A stretch of 55,334 nucleotides of DNA from URNF01 sp045638005 (lineage in GTDB: Bacteria; Bacillota; Clostridia; Oscillospirales; Acutalibacteraceae). The notes under the pieces were generated by a model, which was not told the DNA's origin, made no database searches, and worked only from the letters and a program-made list of their open reading frames with translations. Below, piece by piece: positions 42,006 to 49,953 of this stretch. A program made the position numbers and the translations under genes. Within the stretch, counting starts at the first letter, position 1, and each line of letters opens with the position of its first letter. The stretch is taken from positions 1-55,334 of the forward strand of contig JAZUAN010000062.1 in assembly GCA_045638005.1 (NCBI GenBank), written 5' to 3'.

Positions 42006-42479
42006 ATGGAAAAATTGCTCAGATTGCTCGAGGATGACGCGCGTCTCACTAATGCGGAACTTGCGGTCATGCTGAATATGGATGAAGCAGAGGTTGCCAA
42101 AAAGGTAGCTGCGCTCGAAAAAGACGGTGTTATCCGCGGTTATAAGGCGCTCATAGATTGGGATCGTACCGACCGTGAATATGTTACTGCACTCATTGAA
42201 CTGCGCATCACCCCGAAAAAGGATAGTGGCTTTGACGGTATTGCCGAAAAGATCATGAAATTCGAAGAGGTGGAGACGGTTTGCCTCATGTCCGGTGGCT
42301 TTGACCTGCTGGTGATGGTCAACGGTCGTACCTTTAAGGACGTTGCTATGTTTGTAGCAAAACGTTTGTCCAGCCTGGATTCTGTCGTATCCACCGCAAC
42401 CCATTTTGTGCTTCGTCGCTACAAAGAGAAACATGTGCTGTTCCTCAATGAGGAAAAGGACGAGAGGAGCGCACTGTAA
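42006..42479 (+). CDS. Lrp/AsnC-family transcriptional regulator
   Basis: 157 aa. N-terminal winged helix-turn-helix (about 1-55: LLEDDARLTNAELAVML) and the C-terminal RAM/AsnC effector-binding domain (about 65-145, with VETVCLMSGGFDLLV). It lies 3 nt before an aminotransferase gene, the usual arrangement for a regulator and enzyme of amino-acid metabolism, so it probably controls its own operon in response to an amino acid. Which amino acid is unknown. Confidence 0.92.
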   Translation: MEKLLRLLEDDARLTNAELAVMLNMDEAEVAKKVAALEKDGVIRGYKALIDWDRTDREYVTALIELRITPKKDSGFDGIAEKIMKFEEVETVCLMSGGFDLLVMVNGRTFKDVAMFVAKRLSSLDSVVSTATHFVLRRYKEKHVLFLNEEKDERSAL

Positions 42480-42482
42480 GAG

Positions 42483-43658
42483 ATGGATTATCAAAAAGTG
42501 TTAAACCCTGCCGTAAGCGGCTTAAAGCCATCCGGTATCCGTCGCTTTTTTGATATTGCGGCGGAATATGACGATGTGATATCTCTCACCATCGGCGAAC
42601 CGGATTTTGCTACGCCGTGGCATATCCGGCAGGCGGGCGTTACCAATTTAGAAGAAGGCAAAACGTGGTACAGCGCTAATGCCGGTATGATCCGTCTGCG
42701 TGAAGCCATCAGCGCTTACTGTAAACGGCATTTTGATCTTACCTACGACCCGCGTAGCGAAGTGGTGGTCACAGTAGGTGGCAGTGAGGCTATCGACATG
42801 GCGCTGCGGGTACTGCTCAAAGCGGGGGATGAGGTGCTGGTGCCGGAACCCTGCTTTGTGTGCTACGCGCCGCTTGCCTCTTTGACCGGTGCGACACCTG
42901 TGCCGGTTGTAACGAGGGAAGAAGATAATTTCCGCTTGACAGCACAAGCGCTGCGTGCGGCGATTACCCCGCGCACTAAAGCGCTTATTTTCCCATTTCC
43001 CAGTAATCCTACCGGCGGTATTATGCGCCGTGAGCACTTGGAGGAGATCGCACAAGTGCTGCGCGACACCGATATCGTGGTGCTGTCGGACGAAATCTAC
43101 GGCGAACTGACCTATGGTGATGCACCGCACGTGAGTATTGCGTCTATTGATGGCATGTGGGAACGCACCATTCGCATCAGCGGTTTTTCGAAAGCGTTTG
43201 CCATGACCGGCTGGCGTATCGGTTATGCCTGCGGTCCTAAACCGCTAATCGAGCAGTTGCTGAAACTGCATCAGTATGCTATCATGTGCGCGCCCACCAC
43301 GGCACAGCACGCCGCTATCGAAGCTATGGAAAACGGCGATGATGATGTTGTCAGCATGCGTGGACAATATGACCTGCGTCGCCGCTATATCGTCAAGCGT
43401 CTGCGGGATATGGGGCTTTCCTGCTTTGAGCCGGAGGGTGCTTTCTATGTATTCCCCTCCATTCAGAAATCGGGTATGACCTCGGAGGAGTTTTGTAGCC
43501 GCTTACTGGAAGAAAAACATGTAGCAGTGGTGCCCGGTAATGCATTTGGGGACTGCGGTGAGGGATTTGTGCGTATTTCGTATTGTTATTCCCTCAAACA
43601 TATCACGGCTGCGATGGACGCGATCGAAGAATTTATAAAGGAGAATATCGCGCAATGA
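42483..43658 (+). CDS. PLP-dependent aminotransferase, class I/II (aspartate/aromatic type)
   Basis: 391 aa. Fold-type I aminotransferase. Visible: LTIGEPDFATPWHIR, the N-terminal substrate loop; FPFPSNPTGGIM, the Asn that contacts PLP; LSDEIYGELTY; and the Schiff-base Lys in SGFSKAFAMTGWRIGY. This pattern is shared by PatA-like and aspartate aminotransferases, often next to an Lrp-type gene. Substrate not determined. Its stop codon overlaps ispE (ATGA). Confidence 0.92.
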   Translation: MDYQKVLNPAVSGLKPSGIRRFFDIAAEYDDVISLTIGEPDFATPWHIRQAGVTNLEEGKTWYSANAGMIRLREAISAYCKRHFDLTYDPRSEVVVTVGGSEAIDMALRVLLKAGDEVLVPEPCFVCYAPLASLTGATPVPVVTREEDNFRLTAQALRAAITPRTKALIFPFPSNPTGGIMRREHLEEIAQVLRDTDIVVLSDEIYGELTYGDAPHVSIASIDGMWERTIRISGFSKAFAMTGWRIGYACGPKPLIEQLLKLHQYAIMCAPTTAQHAAIEAMENGDDDVVSMRGQYDLRRRYIVKRLRDMGLSCFEPEGAFYVFPSIQKSGMTSEEFCSRLLEEKHVAVVPGNAFGDCGEGFVRISYCYSLKHITAAMDAIEEFIKENIAQ

Positions 43659-44518
43659 GTATCACGGTAGCAGCACCCGCGAAGATCAATTTGACATTGG
43701 ATGTGACCGGCAGATTGCCTAACGGTTATCATACGGTGGAAATGGTGATGCAAACCATTGATTTTACCGATGCTGTGGAGATCGAGCGGGCTCCCGCCTT
43801 GACGCTGACGGTGGGCGATGCGCCGTTGCCTGCGGATGAAAGCAATACCGCGTGGAAAGCTGCAAGCCTTTACAGTCAAAAAATCGGTGTACCGCCGCAT
43901 TTTGCGATCACTCTGCACAAAAATATCCCCATGCAAGCGGGTCTTGCGGGGGGTAGTGCGGACGCCGCAGGTGTTTTGGTGGGTCTGAATGCACTGTTTG
44001 ACAATCGGTTGTCCCAAAAAGAACTTTGTGAGATTGGCGCAAAGGTAGGTGCGGATGTGCCGTTTTGTATTTTAGGCGGCACCATGTGCGCTACCGGTAT
44101 CGGCACCGATTTGGAGAATTTACCGCCGATGCCTGACTGTTATATCGTGGTAGCGAAACCGTTTTGCGGTGTATCTACCGGTGCCGCGTATGCTGCAATT
44201 GACAGCATGCCGTATCCTGCTGAAAAATACACCGATGGGATGAAAGCAGCTTTGCTCACCGGGGATATTATGGCTGTGGGGAGCAGTATGCACAACCGCT
44301 TTGCCGAGGTGCTGCGTATTACAGAGGTGGAAACGCTGGTATCGAAATTGCGCGACGCAGGTGCTCTGGGTGCTTGTATGACAGGCAGCGGCTCTGCCGT
44401 GATTGGCTTATTCGCTGAAAAGAGCGCAGCTGAGACTTGTAAAGCGCAGTTGCAGCCGCTTTGTGAAAAGGTTGCGGTCTGCCGCCCGTGGCGCGGCGGC
44501 CCGAAAGTATTTGTATAA
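43655..44518 (+). CDS. ispE: 4-diphosphocytidyl-2-C-methyl-D-erythritol kinase
   Basis: 287 aa GHMP kinase. Phosphorylates CDP-ME in the MEP isoprenoid pathway. N-terminal PAKINLTLDVTGRLPNGYHTVEMVM, ATP-binding IPMQAGLAGGSADAAGVL, catalytic GADVPFCILGGTMCATGIG and the C-terminal MTGSGSAVIGLF. The start overlaps the previous stop codon. The next gene is spoIIR, apparently separately transcribed. Confidence 0.95.
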   Translation: MSITVAAPAKINLTLDVTGRLPNGYHTVEMVMQTIDFTDAVEIERAPALTLTVGDAPLPADESNTAWKAASLYSQKIGVPPHFAITLHKNIPMQAGLAGGSADAAGVLVGLNALFDNRLSQKELCEIGAKVGADVPFCILGGTMCATGIGTDLENLPPMPDCYIVVAKPFCGVSTGAAYAAIDSMPYPAEKYTDGMKAALLTGDIMAVGSSMHNRFAEVLRITEVETLVSKLRDAGALGACMTGSGSAVIGLFAEKSAAETCKAQLQPLCEKVAVCRPWRGGPKVFV

Positions 44519-44542
44519 TGGTAAAAATTCCCGCCCATACTG
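44513..44542 (+). promoter_or_regulatory. Sigma-F-like promoter of spoIIR
   Basis: -35 GTATA (44513-44517), a 15-bp spacer and -10 GCCCATACTG (44533-44542), which fits GGNNANANTR except for the second base. It overlaps the ispE 3' end and the left arm of the terminator hairpin. spoIIR is a sigma-F gene in known sporeformers. Confidence 0.5.
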
Positions 44543-44575
44543 CTTGTGAAACCAAGCGGAAGGGCGGTATTTTTT
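44531..44575 (+). terminator. Terminator-like hairpin abutting the spoIIR start codon
   Basis: CCGCCC (44531-44536) pairs with GGGCGG (44562-44567), with inner GCTT/AAGC (42-45 and 54-57 of 445xx). TATTTTTT follows and runs into the spoIIR ATG. The right arm contains the only purine-rich ribosome site of spoIIR (GGAAGGG). Confidence 0.7.
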
Positions 44576-45169
44576 ATGAAACGCTGGATAAAAGCGCTCG
44601 CGGGCGGTGTAACGATCTGTCTTTTGTTATCGCTGTGCGGATTTGGCGGACAGTGTCAGGAGATCAGAGAAAAGGTGGTGCGTCTGCATATTCTGGCAAA
44701 CTCTGACAGCGCAGAGGATCAGGCGCTGAAATTGAAGGTCAGGGATGCGGTGACAAAAGCGGCGGCAGGCTGGCTTGACGGTGTTGATACGGCGGGGGAG
44801 GCATTGGAAAAAGCACGAGAATGCTTACCTGCGCTGCAAACGGTTGCACAGCAAACGGTATATGATAACGGCTATACGTATCCGGTGAAAGCGTCGCTTT
44901 GTGAAATGTACTTTGAGACCCGTGTGTATGATGATGTCACCATGCCCGCAGGTATGTATGATGCAGTGCGGTTTGAGATCGGCGACGGAAAAGGAAAAAA
45001 TTGGTGGTGTGTTATCTATCCGCCGCTTTGTATCGGTTCAGCTGTGAAGGAGCAAACCCTCTCGGATGTATTGGACGGCAAACAAATGTCAATTGTCACG
45101 GGAGAGGGCGGATACGCTGTTCGCTTTAAGATCGTGGAAGTGTTTGAATGGCTGTTTTCGCTTTTTTGA
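44576..45169 (+). CDS. spoIIR: Stage II sporulation protein R
   Basis: 197 aa. Secreted from the forespore, it triggers SpoIIGA to process pro-sigma-E in the mother cell. A hydrophobic N-terminus (about 5-25) acts as a signal peptide; the diagnostic VRLHILANSDSAEDQALKLKVRDAV follows, then FETRVYDDVTMPAG.YDAVR and WWCVIYPPLC. The ATG at 44576 keeps the signal peptide intact; a GTG at 44546 has no ribosome site. The apparent sigma-F-like promoter fits its forespore role. Confidence 0.93.
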   Translation: MKRWIKALAGGVTICLLLSLCGFGGQCQEIREKVVRLHILANSDSAEDQALKLKVRDAVTKAAAGWLDGVDTAGEALEKARECLPALQTVAQQTVYDNGYTYPVKASLCEMYFETRVYDDVTMPAGMYDAVRFEIGDGKGKNWWCVIYPPLCIGSAVKEQTLSDVLDGKQMSIVTGEGGYAVRFKIVEVFEWLFSLF

Positions 45170-45198
45170 AAATCATTCGACAAAAAGTAAAATTTCTC

Positions 45199-45227
45199 TT
45201 GACAAACGCCCATAACTGGTGTATTAT
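45199..45227 (+). promoter_or_regulatory. Promoter of the tRNA-Lys/tRNA-Glu unit
   Basis: TTGACA (45199-45204), a 17-bp spacer and TATTAT (45222-45227); the first tRNA begins 33 nt downstream. Confidence 0.8.
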
Positions 45228-45259
45228 AAGTCTCGCGGTTTTGAGAACCGCGCTGATAT

Positions 45260-45335
45260 GCACCATTAGCTCAGTTGGTAGAGCACCTGACTCTTAATCA
45301 GGGTGTCCCGGGTTCGAGCCCCTGATGGTGCACCA
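45260..45335 (+). tRNA. tRNA-Lys (anticodon CTT)
   Basis: 76 nt cloverleaf. Acceptor GCACCAT/ATGGTGC, D-arm GCTCAGTTGGTAGAGC, anticodon stem CCTGA/TCAGG with loop CTCTTAA (anticodon CTT, Lys AAG codon), T-arm with GGTTCGAGCCC, discriminator A and encoded CCA. It abuts the next tRNA with no spacer. Confidence 0.96.
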
Positions 45336-45411
45336 GGCCCGTTGGTCAAGTGGTCTAAGACTCCGGCCTCTCACGCCGGCAACACGAGTTCGAATCTCGT
45401 ACGGGTCACCA
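45336..45411 (+). tRNA. tRNA-Glu (anticodon CTC)
   Basis: 76 nt. Acceptor GGCCCGT/ACGGGTC (one G-T pair), anticodon stem CCGGC/GCCGG with loop CTCTCAC (anticodon CTC, Glu GAG codon), T-loop GTTCGAATC, discriminator A and encoded CCA. Follows tRNA-Lys directly. Confidence 0.95.
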
Positions 45412-45414
45412 AAC

Positions 45415-45454
45415 AAACAAAACAGCCACCCAATAGGGTGGCTGTTTTGTTTTA
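45415..45454 (+). terminator. Terminator of the tRNA unit
   Basis: AAAACAGCCACCC pairs with GGGTGGCTGTTTT around AATA, extended by further A/T pairs and followed by GTTTTA. Confidence 0.92.
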
Positions 45455-45500
45455 ACACAGACTTGCCTCTTTGCGTAGCATAAAAAGGGGGGTGATAGGG

Positions 45501-46199
45501 TTGAAACGGCGTAAAAAACCGTTAAAAAAACGAAAGCCCCGCTGTCGTATTGCGATGATAACAATAGTTATAGCGTTGTTACTTTCGTTGTTTTCGCTCG
45601 ACCGCCATGTCATGCCGCTTGTGGAAACGTATGCCCGCAACCACGCAGAAAGGTATGCCACTCGCATGATCAATGAAGCGGTCACGGCTGTGTTGGCAGA
45701 AAGCGAGCCCACGTATGAAACCCTTGTCAAGGTGAGCAGAAACAATGAGGGGGCTGTTACCTCGGTGGAAGCAGATATCCACACGTTAAATCAAATCAAA
45801 GCGGCAATCTCTTTGGAGGTTGCAAAACGTGCGGAGCAGCAACAAAATATCAGCGCTTCTATCCCTCTCGGCACTTTCCTCGGCAGCCATTTGTTTACGG
45901 GCAGGGGACCGCTCGTACATATTCCGGTGGCGGCAAGTATTAGCGTGTTGAGCGATTTTGAAAGCAGCTTTTTTGCTGCCGGTATCAATCAGACCTCTCA
46001 CAGGATTGTCGTAAACATCAAAACTACCGTATTTTTGGCGGTGCCCACTTCGCGTACTTCGGTAGAGATTACATCCACATTTGTAATTGCGGAAAGCATT
46101 CTGCTCGGGAAAGTGCCGGATGCGTATACGGTGGTAGAAAACATAGACGAGGAAACGGTGGGAGAAATTTTCGATTATGGCGCAGAAATTCAAAATTAA
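45501..46199 (+). CDS. yunB: Sporulation protein YunB
   Basis: 232 aa. A very basic N-terminus (KRRKKPLKKRKPR) and one TM segment (about 19-38), then an extracytoplasmic domain with NEAVTAVLAE and a central IPLGTFLGSHLFTGRGP, matching YunB, a sigma-E-dependent sporulation protein of unclear mechanism in Bacillus. The start is taken as TTG at 45501, 5 nt after a GGGGGGTGA site; a GTG at 45492 lies inside that site. It stands between the tRNA unit and ligA. Confidence 0.87.
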   Translation: MKRRKKPLKKRKPRCRIAMITIVIALLLSLFSLDRHVMPLVETYARNHAERYATRMINEAVTAVLAESEPTYETLVKVSRNNEGAVTSVEADIHTLNQIKAAISLEVAKRAEQQQNISASIPLGTFLGSHLFTGRGPLVHIPVAASISVLSDFESSFFAAGINQTSHRIVVNIKTTVFLAVPTSRTSVEITSTFVIAESILLGKVPDAYTVVENIDEETVGEIFDYGAEIQN

Positions 46200-46223
46200 C
46201 TGGAAATCCGTGCGAATATTTGC

Positions 46224-46242
46224 TATACTGTTATAAACAGTA
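46224..46242 (+). promoter_or_regulatory. Extended -10 promoter with overlapping palindrome before ligA
   Basis: TTTGCTATACT gives an extended -10 (TATACT, 46224-46229), while the -35 at this distance is poor (TGGAAA). A perfect inverted repeat ACTGTT-ATA-AACAGT (46228-46242) covers the predicted start of transcription, so it may be an operator. A short T run follows, so a weak terminator is the alternative. Confidence 0.4.
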
Positions 46243-46261
46243 TTTTTCGGGAGGAAAACAC

Positions 46262-48244
46262 ATGGATTTTGAACAGGCAAAACTGCGTATAAGCGAACTG
46301 CGTGTGCAGATCGATTATCATAGCAAACGCTACTATGACGAGGATGCTCCCGAAATCGAAGACGATGCTTTTGACGCGCTTACAAGGGAATTGAAAGCGT
46401 TGGAAGAACAATATCCCGCGCTCATAACCCCCGATTCCTATACGCAAAGGGTGCACGGTGAGCTTTCCAATTTGTTTACACCGGTGACCCACGCGGTACC
46501 CTTGGGCAGTTTGCAGGATGTGTTTTCACTGGAAGAGGTGCGGGAATTTGACCGCCGCGTACGCGAAACTGTACCACATCCGATCTATGTAGTGGAACCC
46601 AAAATTGACGGTCTTTCTATTGCACTTGAATACGAAAACGGTAAATTTGTACGCGGGGCCACACGCGGTGACGGTCTGACCGGCGAAGACGTATCCGCTA
46701 ACCTGCGCGGTATTGCGTCTATTCCGTGGGAGTTGCCCGAAAAGGTATCCCGTCTCATTGTGCGCGGAGAAGTATATATGCCGCGAGCCACCTTCGCTGC
46801 TTTGGTTGAAAAGCAACAGCAAAACGGCGAAAAGACCTTTAAAAACCCACGCAACGCAGCGGCAGGCTCGCTGCGGCAAAAGGATCCCGCTGTTACCAAG
46901 AGCAGAGGGCTTGATCTCTTTGTGTTCAATCTGCAAATGATCGAGGGGGAAACATTGCTGTCCCATGCTGCTTCCCTGCAACGCTTGAAGGAACTCGGTT
47001 TCCCCATGATTCCGTTCTATACGGTTACCGATGATATTGAGGTTGCGATCAAGGAGATCAAACGCATCGGCGAGGTGCGTCCTTCGCTGCCTTTTGACAT
47101 TGACGGCGCGGTGATAAAGGTGAATGATTTTGCAGACCGCGAGGAATTGGGCGAGACCTCTAAATTTCCAAAATGGGCGGTGGCATTCAAATATCCGCCG
47201 GAGGAAAAAGAGACGACGCTTATTGATGTGATCGTTGCTGTGGGGCGTACAGGTGTGCTCACACCTACCGGTATTTTTGAACCGGTTACGCTGGCGGGAA
47301 CCACCGTCAGTCGCGCCACCCTGCATAATGAGGATTTTATCAAAGAAAAAAATCTGGCTATCGGCGACCGCGTTATTTTGCGTAAAGCGGGCGATATCAT
47401 CCCTGAGGTGGTGCGGGTGGTGCGGCATGAAGAGGGGATACCCCCTTATGAAATGCCGCACGTTTGCCCCTCTTGCGGTTCGCCCGTTTATAGAGAAGAG
47501 GACGAGGCGGCGCTTCGCTGTAATAATCCCGCTTGTCCTGCACAGATACTGCGAAATCTCATACATTTTTGTTCCCGCGATGCTATGGATATTGAGGGAC
47601 TTGGTCCCGCGGTACTGGAACAACTGGTGGACGCGGGTTTGATCACCGCTGCGTACGATCTGTATACGCTTAATATGCAAGCGGTGGCAGCTTTGGAAGG
47701 ACTGGGTGAAAAATCTGCTGAAAACTTCCGTGCGGCAATTGAAAAGTCCAAAGAAAACGACCTTTACCGTGTGATCTATGCGCTGGGTATTCGTCATGTC
47801 GGTGAGAAAGCAGCAAAACTTCTCAGTATGCAGTTCGGGTCCATGGATGCATTGATGGCGGCTGCCGAAGAAGACCTTTGTGCCATTGATGGCTTTGGCG
47901 AGGTCATGGCAAAAAGTGTCATTGCATATTTCCGCTTGCCCGGCTCTTTGTACTTCATCGAGCAACTGCGGCGCGCCGGTGTCAATATGCAGGCGGAGCA
48001 ATCGGCTTTGGAGGATCAACGATTTGTGGGCATGACTTTTGTGCTGACCGGTACTTTGCCGACCCTCAAACGTGATGAAGCGGCGGCGCTTATCGAAGCG
48101 CGCGGCGGCAAAACCTCCTCTTCGGTTTCCAAAAAGACCACTATCGTGCTTGCGGGTGAGGAAGCGGGCAGTAAGCTTACCAAGGCACAGTCACTTGGTA
48201 TTCGCATTATCGATGAAGCCGCGTTCCGAGAAATGCTGAAATAA
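46262..48244 (+). CDS. ligA: NAD+-dependent DNA ligase
   Basis: 660 aa. Seals nicks in replication and repair. Order: domain Ia with YYDEDAPEIEDDAFDAL; adenylation domain with the AMP-accepting Lys in VVEPKIDGLSIALEYENG and TRGDGLTGEDV; OB fold with VGRTGVLTPTGIFEPV; a four-Cys zinc finger (CPSC...C..PACPAQ); helix-hairpin-helix repeats (about 450-580); and a BRCT domain (about 590-660: VGMTFVLTGTLPTLKRDEA). GGGAGG precedes the ATG. Full length. Confidence 0.97.
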   Translation: MDFEQAKLRISELRVQIDYHSKRYYDEDAPEIEDDAFDALTRELKALEEQYPALITPDSYTQRVHGELSNLFTPVTHAVPLGSLQDVFSLEEVREFDRRVRETVPHPIYVVEPKIDGLSIALEYENGKFVRGATRGDGLTGEDVSANLRGIASIPWELPEKVSRLIVRGEVYMPRATFAALVEKQQQNGEKTFKNPRNAAAGSLRQKDPAVTKSRGLDLFVFNLQMIEGETLLSHAASLQRLKELGFPMIPFYTVTDDIEVAIKEIKRIGEVRPSLPFDIDGAVIKVNDFADREELGETSKFPKWAVAFKYPPEEKETTLIDVIVAVGRTGVLTPTGIFEPVTLAGTTVSRATLHNEDFIKEKNLAIGDRVILRKAGDIIPEVVRVVRHEEGIPPYEMPHVCPSCGSPVYREEDEAALRCNNPACPAQILRNLIHFCSRDAMDIEGLGPAVLEQLVDAGLITAAYDLYTLNMQAVAALEGLGEKSAENFRAAIEKSKENDLYRVIYALGIRHVGEKAAKLLSMQFGSMDALMAAAEEDLCAIDGFGEVMAKSVIAYFRLPGSLYFIEQLRRAGVNMQAEQSALEDQRFVGMTFVLTGTLPTLKRDEAAALIEARGGKTSSSVSKKTTIVLAGEEAGSKLTKAQSLGIRIIDEAAFREMLK

Positions 48245-48257
48245 TACAGTTACACCA

Positions 48258-48290
48258 AACGTCAGGAAGATTTCTTCCTGGCGTTTTTTT
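48258..48290 (+). terminator. Terminator of ligA
   Basis: AACG-T-CAGGAA (48258-48268) pairs with TTCCTG-G-CGTT (48275-48285), one G-T pair, then five further T residues. Confidence 0.88.
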
Positions 48291-48291
48291 G

Positions 48292-48320
48292 TTCTATTAC
48301 CTTTGGGACATGCATACATT
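48292..48320 (+). promoter_or_regulatory. Sigma-E-like promoter of the spoIIIA operon
   Basis: -35 TTCTATT-like (48292-48298; 5 of 7 of KMATATT), a 14-bp spacer and -10 CATACATT (48313-48320; exact CATANANT). The spoIIIA operon is transcribed by sigma-E in Bacillus. It begins straight after the ligA terminator. Confidence 0.65.
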
Positions 48321-48342
48321 TGAACAAAGGAGGCGGACGAGC

Positions 48343-49374
48343 GTGAGAGCATACGAAAAAGCAGCGGCATTTTTGCCGGAAGGATTACAGCACGCAGTAT
48401 TACGCGTGCAGATCTCTCAACAAGAAAAAGTGCAGGAAATACGTCTGCGGCGCAACGGTTTTTTAACGTTGTCGCTGCCGGAGGGCGAATATACGATAGA
48501 CGCGGCAGGTGTATTATCCGAAAAGCCGTGCCCGCTGACGGTGTATTGTAACAGTGCCGATATTGAAAAAACCTTTTTAAAGCTCTGCGATTATTCAGTA
48601 CACAGCCACAGCGCGGAAATCAAAAACGGGTATGTGACAGCAGCGGGCGGTTTTCGCGCAGGCGTGGCGGGAACTGCGGTGATTGAAAATGGTGAGGTAA
48701 CTGTGATGCGGGACATCACTTCTCTATGCCTGCGTGTGGCGGGGAGGCATGAGGGCTGTGCGTGCGCGTTGCGTCCTTTGTTTGAAAAGGGAATCCCCTC
48801 GTTGCTCATCGCGGGAGAACCGTCAGCAGGAAAAACCAGTATGCTGCGGGATATTGCACGCATGCTGTGCGAGGAAGGGAACGGTCGCCGCTTCCGCGTA
48901 TCGATAGTGGACGAGCGGGGAGAGATAGCGGGGTTGGGCGGTCTGGAAAATGCAGATGTGCTGACCGCGGTTCCGAAGCCGATCGGCATTTTACAGGCAT
49001 TGCGTACATTGGCACCGGATGTTATTTTGGTGGATGAACTGGGTACCTTGGCGGAGGTGGAGGCGATTGCTGAGAACCTGCATGCGGGCGTTCCCGCAAT
49101 CGCGACCGCCCATTGCCGTAATATAGAGGAAGCCATGCGTCGTCCGGCGGTGCGGTTGGCTTTGGAAAGAAAGATTTTTGACACGGTTGTGTTCTTACGT
49201 GGGCGGGAAACTCCCGGTAGTATCCGCGAGATAGTGGAGGTGGAAAGCCTTGAAATGGATAGGCATGCTCATTTTGACCGCAGCAGGAATATGCATCGGC
49301 ATTATCGCCACCGGACGGCAACACAGACACATGAAAATGTTACAGAGGATACTACAATGGCTGTACGATTTTGA
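48343..49374 (+). CDS. spoIIIAA: Stage III sporulation protein AA (ATPase)
   Basis: 343 aa. Cytosolic secretion-type ATPase of the SpoIIIA-SpoIIQ channel. The N-terminal domain contains VQEIRLRRNGFLTL; Walker A is AGEPSAGKTS, Walker B DVILVDELG, and a conserved AIATAHCRNIEEA follows. GTG start with AAAGGAGG upstream. Its last ~41 codons overlap spoIIIAB in another frame (125 nt); the tail there is His/Arg-rich and unlike the family, so the frame may simply run on past an expected stop. Confidence 0.93.
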   Translation: MRAYEKAAAFLPEGLQHAVLRVQISQQEKVQEIRLRRNGFLTLSLPEGEYTIDAAGVLSEKPCPLTVYCNSADIEKTFLKLCDYSVHSHSAEIKNGYVTAAGGFRAGVAGTAVIENGEVTVMRDITSLCLRVAGRHEGCACALRPLFEKGIPSLLIAGEPSAGKTSMLRDIARMLCEEGNGRRFRVSIVDERGEIAGLGGLENADVLTAVPKPIGILQALRTLAPDVILVDELGTLAEVEAIAENLHAGVPAIATAHCRNIEEAMRRPAVRLALERKIFDTVVFLRGRETPGSIREIVEVESLEMDRHAHFDRSRNMHRHYRHRTATQTHENVTEDTTMAVRF

Positions 49375-49744
49375 GCGACGGCTGCAATATACCGCACCGC
49401 CTTTGCGGGAGTGGTTACACAGCAGCAGTACGACTTATCCCGAATTGTCTTTTGTCGAAAAGGCGTTGCACCTGCTTGAAACGGAAGATCTGCAAACTGC
49501 GTGGGATACCGCGCTTACCACATCAGCGGGCTACTTGGCGCGCGAGGAGGTTTTAGCGTTGCGTGCACTCGGTACGCATCTCGGTAAAAGTGATGCAAAA
49601 ACGCAGCTGCAATGTGTGCGGGAGACGCTGTGCGTGTTGGAAGAACAACGGAAAATAGCGATGGGCGCCGTGCAAAAAGCGGATAAGCTGTATCTGACCC
49701 TCGGCACCTCTGGAGGATTGGCATTGGCGCTTTTGTTGATATAA
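49250..49744 (+). CDS. spoIIIAB: Stage III sporulation protein AB
   Basis: 164 aa. Membrane protein related to GspF, expected to be the platform of the channel. An N-terminal hydrophobic helix (about 3-21) is followed by a helical soluble domain and a C-terminal hydrophobic stretch (GGLALALLLI). The TTG start is preceded by GGAGGTG at 8 nt inside spoIIIAA. Family members show the same L-x-x-L-x-x-F-E-R-R-L-x-Y pattern seen in LQWLYDFERRLQY. Confidence 0.9.
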   Translation: MKWIGMLILTAAGICIGIIATGRQHRHMKMLQRILQWLYDFERRLQYTAPPLREWLHSSSTTYPELSFVEKALHLLETEDLQTAWDTALTTSAGYLAREEVLALRALGTHLGKSDAKTQLQCVRETLCVLEEQRKIAMGAVQKADKLYLTLGTSGGLALALLLI

Positions 49745-49757
49745 GCGAGGAAAATAC

Positions 49758-49952
49758 ATGGATATAGATCTCATTTTTAAAATAGCCGCCATCGGTATTA
49801 TCGTGGCGGTGCTAAATCAAGTGCTGATACGTTCCGGTAGGGAGGAACAGGCAATGCTCACCACCCTCGCGGGACTTATCGTGGTGCTGTCCATCATCGT
49901 GGTGGAGATCAGTGAGCTGTTCTCCACAGTAAAATCGGTTTTTGGATTGTGA
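49758..49952 (+). CDS. spoIIIAC: Stage III sporulation protein AC
   Basis: 64 aa with two TM helices (about 5-24 and 33-55). MDIDLIFKIAAIGIIVAVLNQVL is diagnostic. Small membrane subunit of the channel complex. Follows spoIIIAB by 13 nt. Confidence 0.94.
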   Translation: MDIDLIFKIAAIGIIVAVLNQVLIRSGREEQAMLTTLAGLIVVLSIIVVEISELFSTVKSVFGL

Positions 49953-49953
49953 T

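Noticed and set aside
45260..45411. Integration site of a mobile element at the tRNA pair
   Set aside because: No integrase, no direct repeat of a tRNA 3' end and no foreign-looking genes follow; yunB and ligA come next.
46526..48019. A 497-codon open frame on the minus strand inside ligA
   Set aside because: It lies wholly antisense to an intact ligA, has no ribosome site, is rich in His, Arg and Cys, and matches no family; it is a by-product of ligA codon use.
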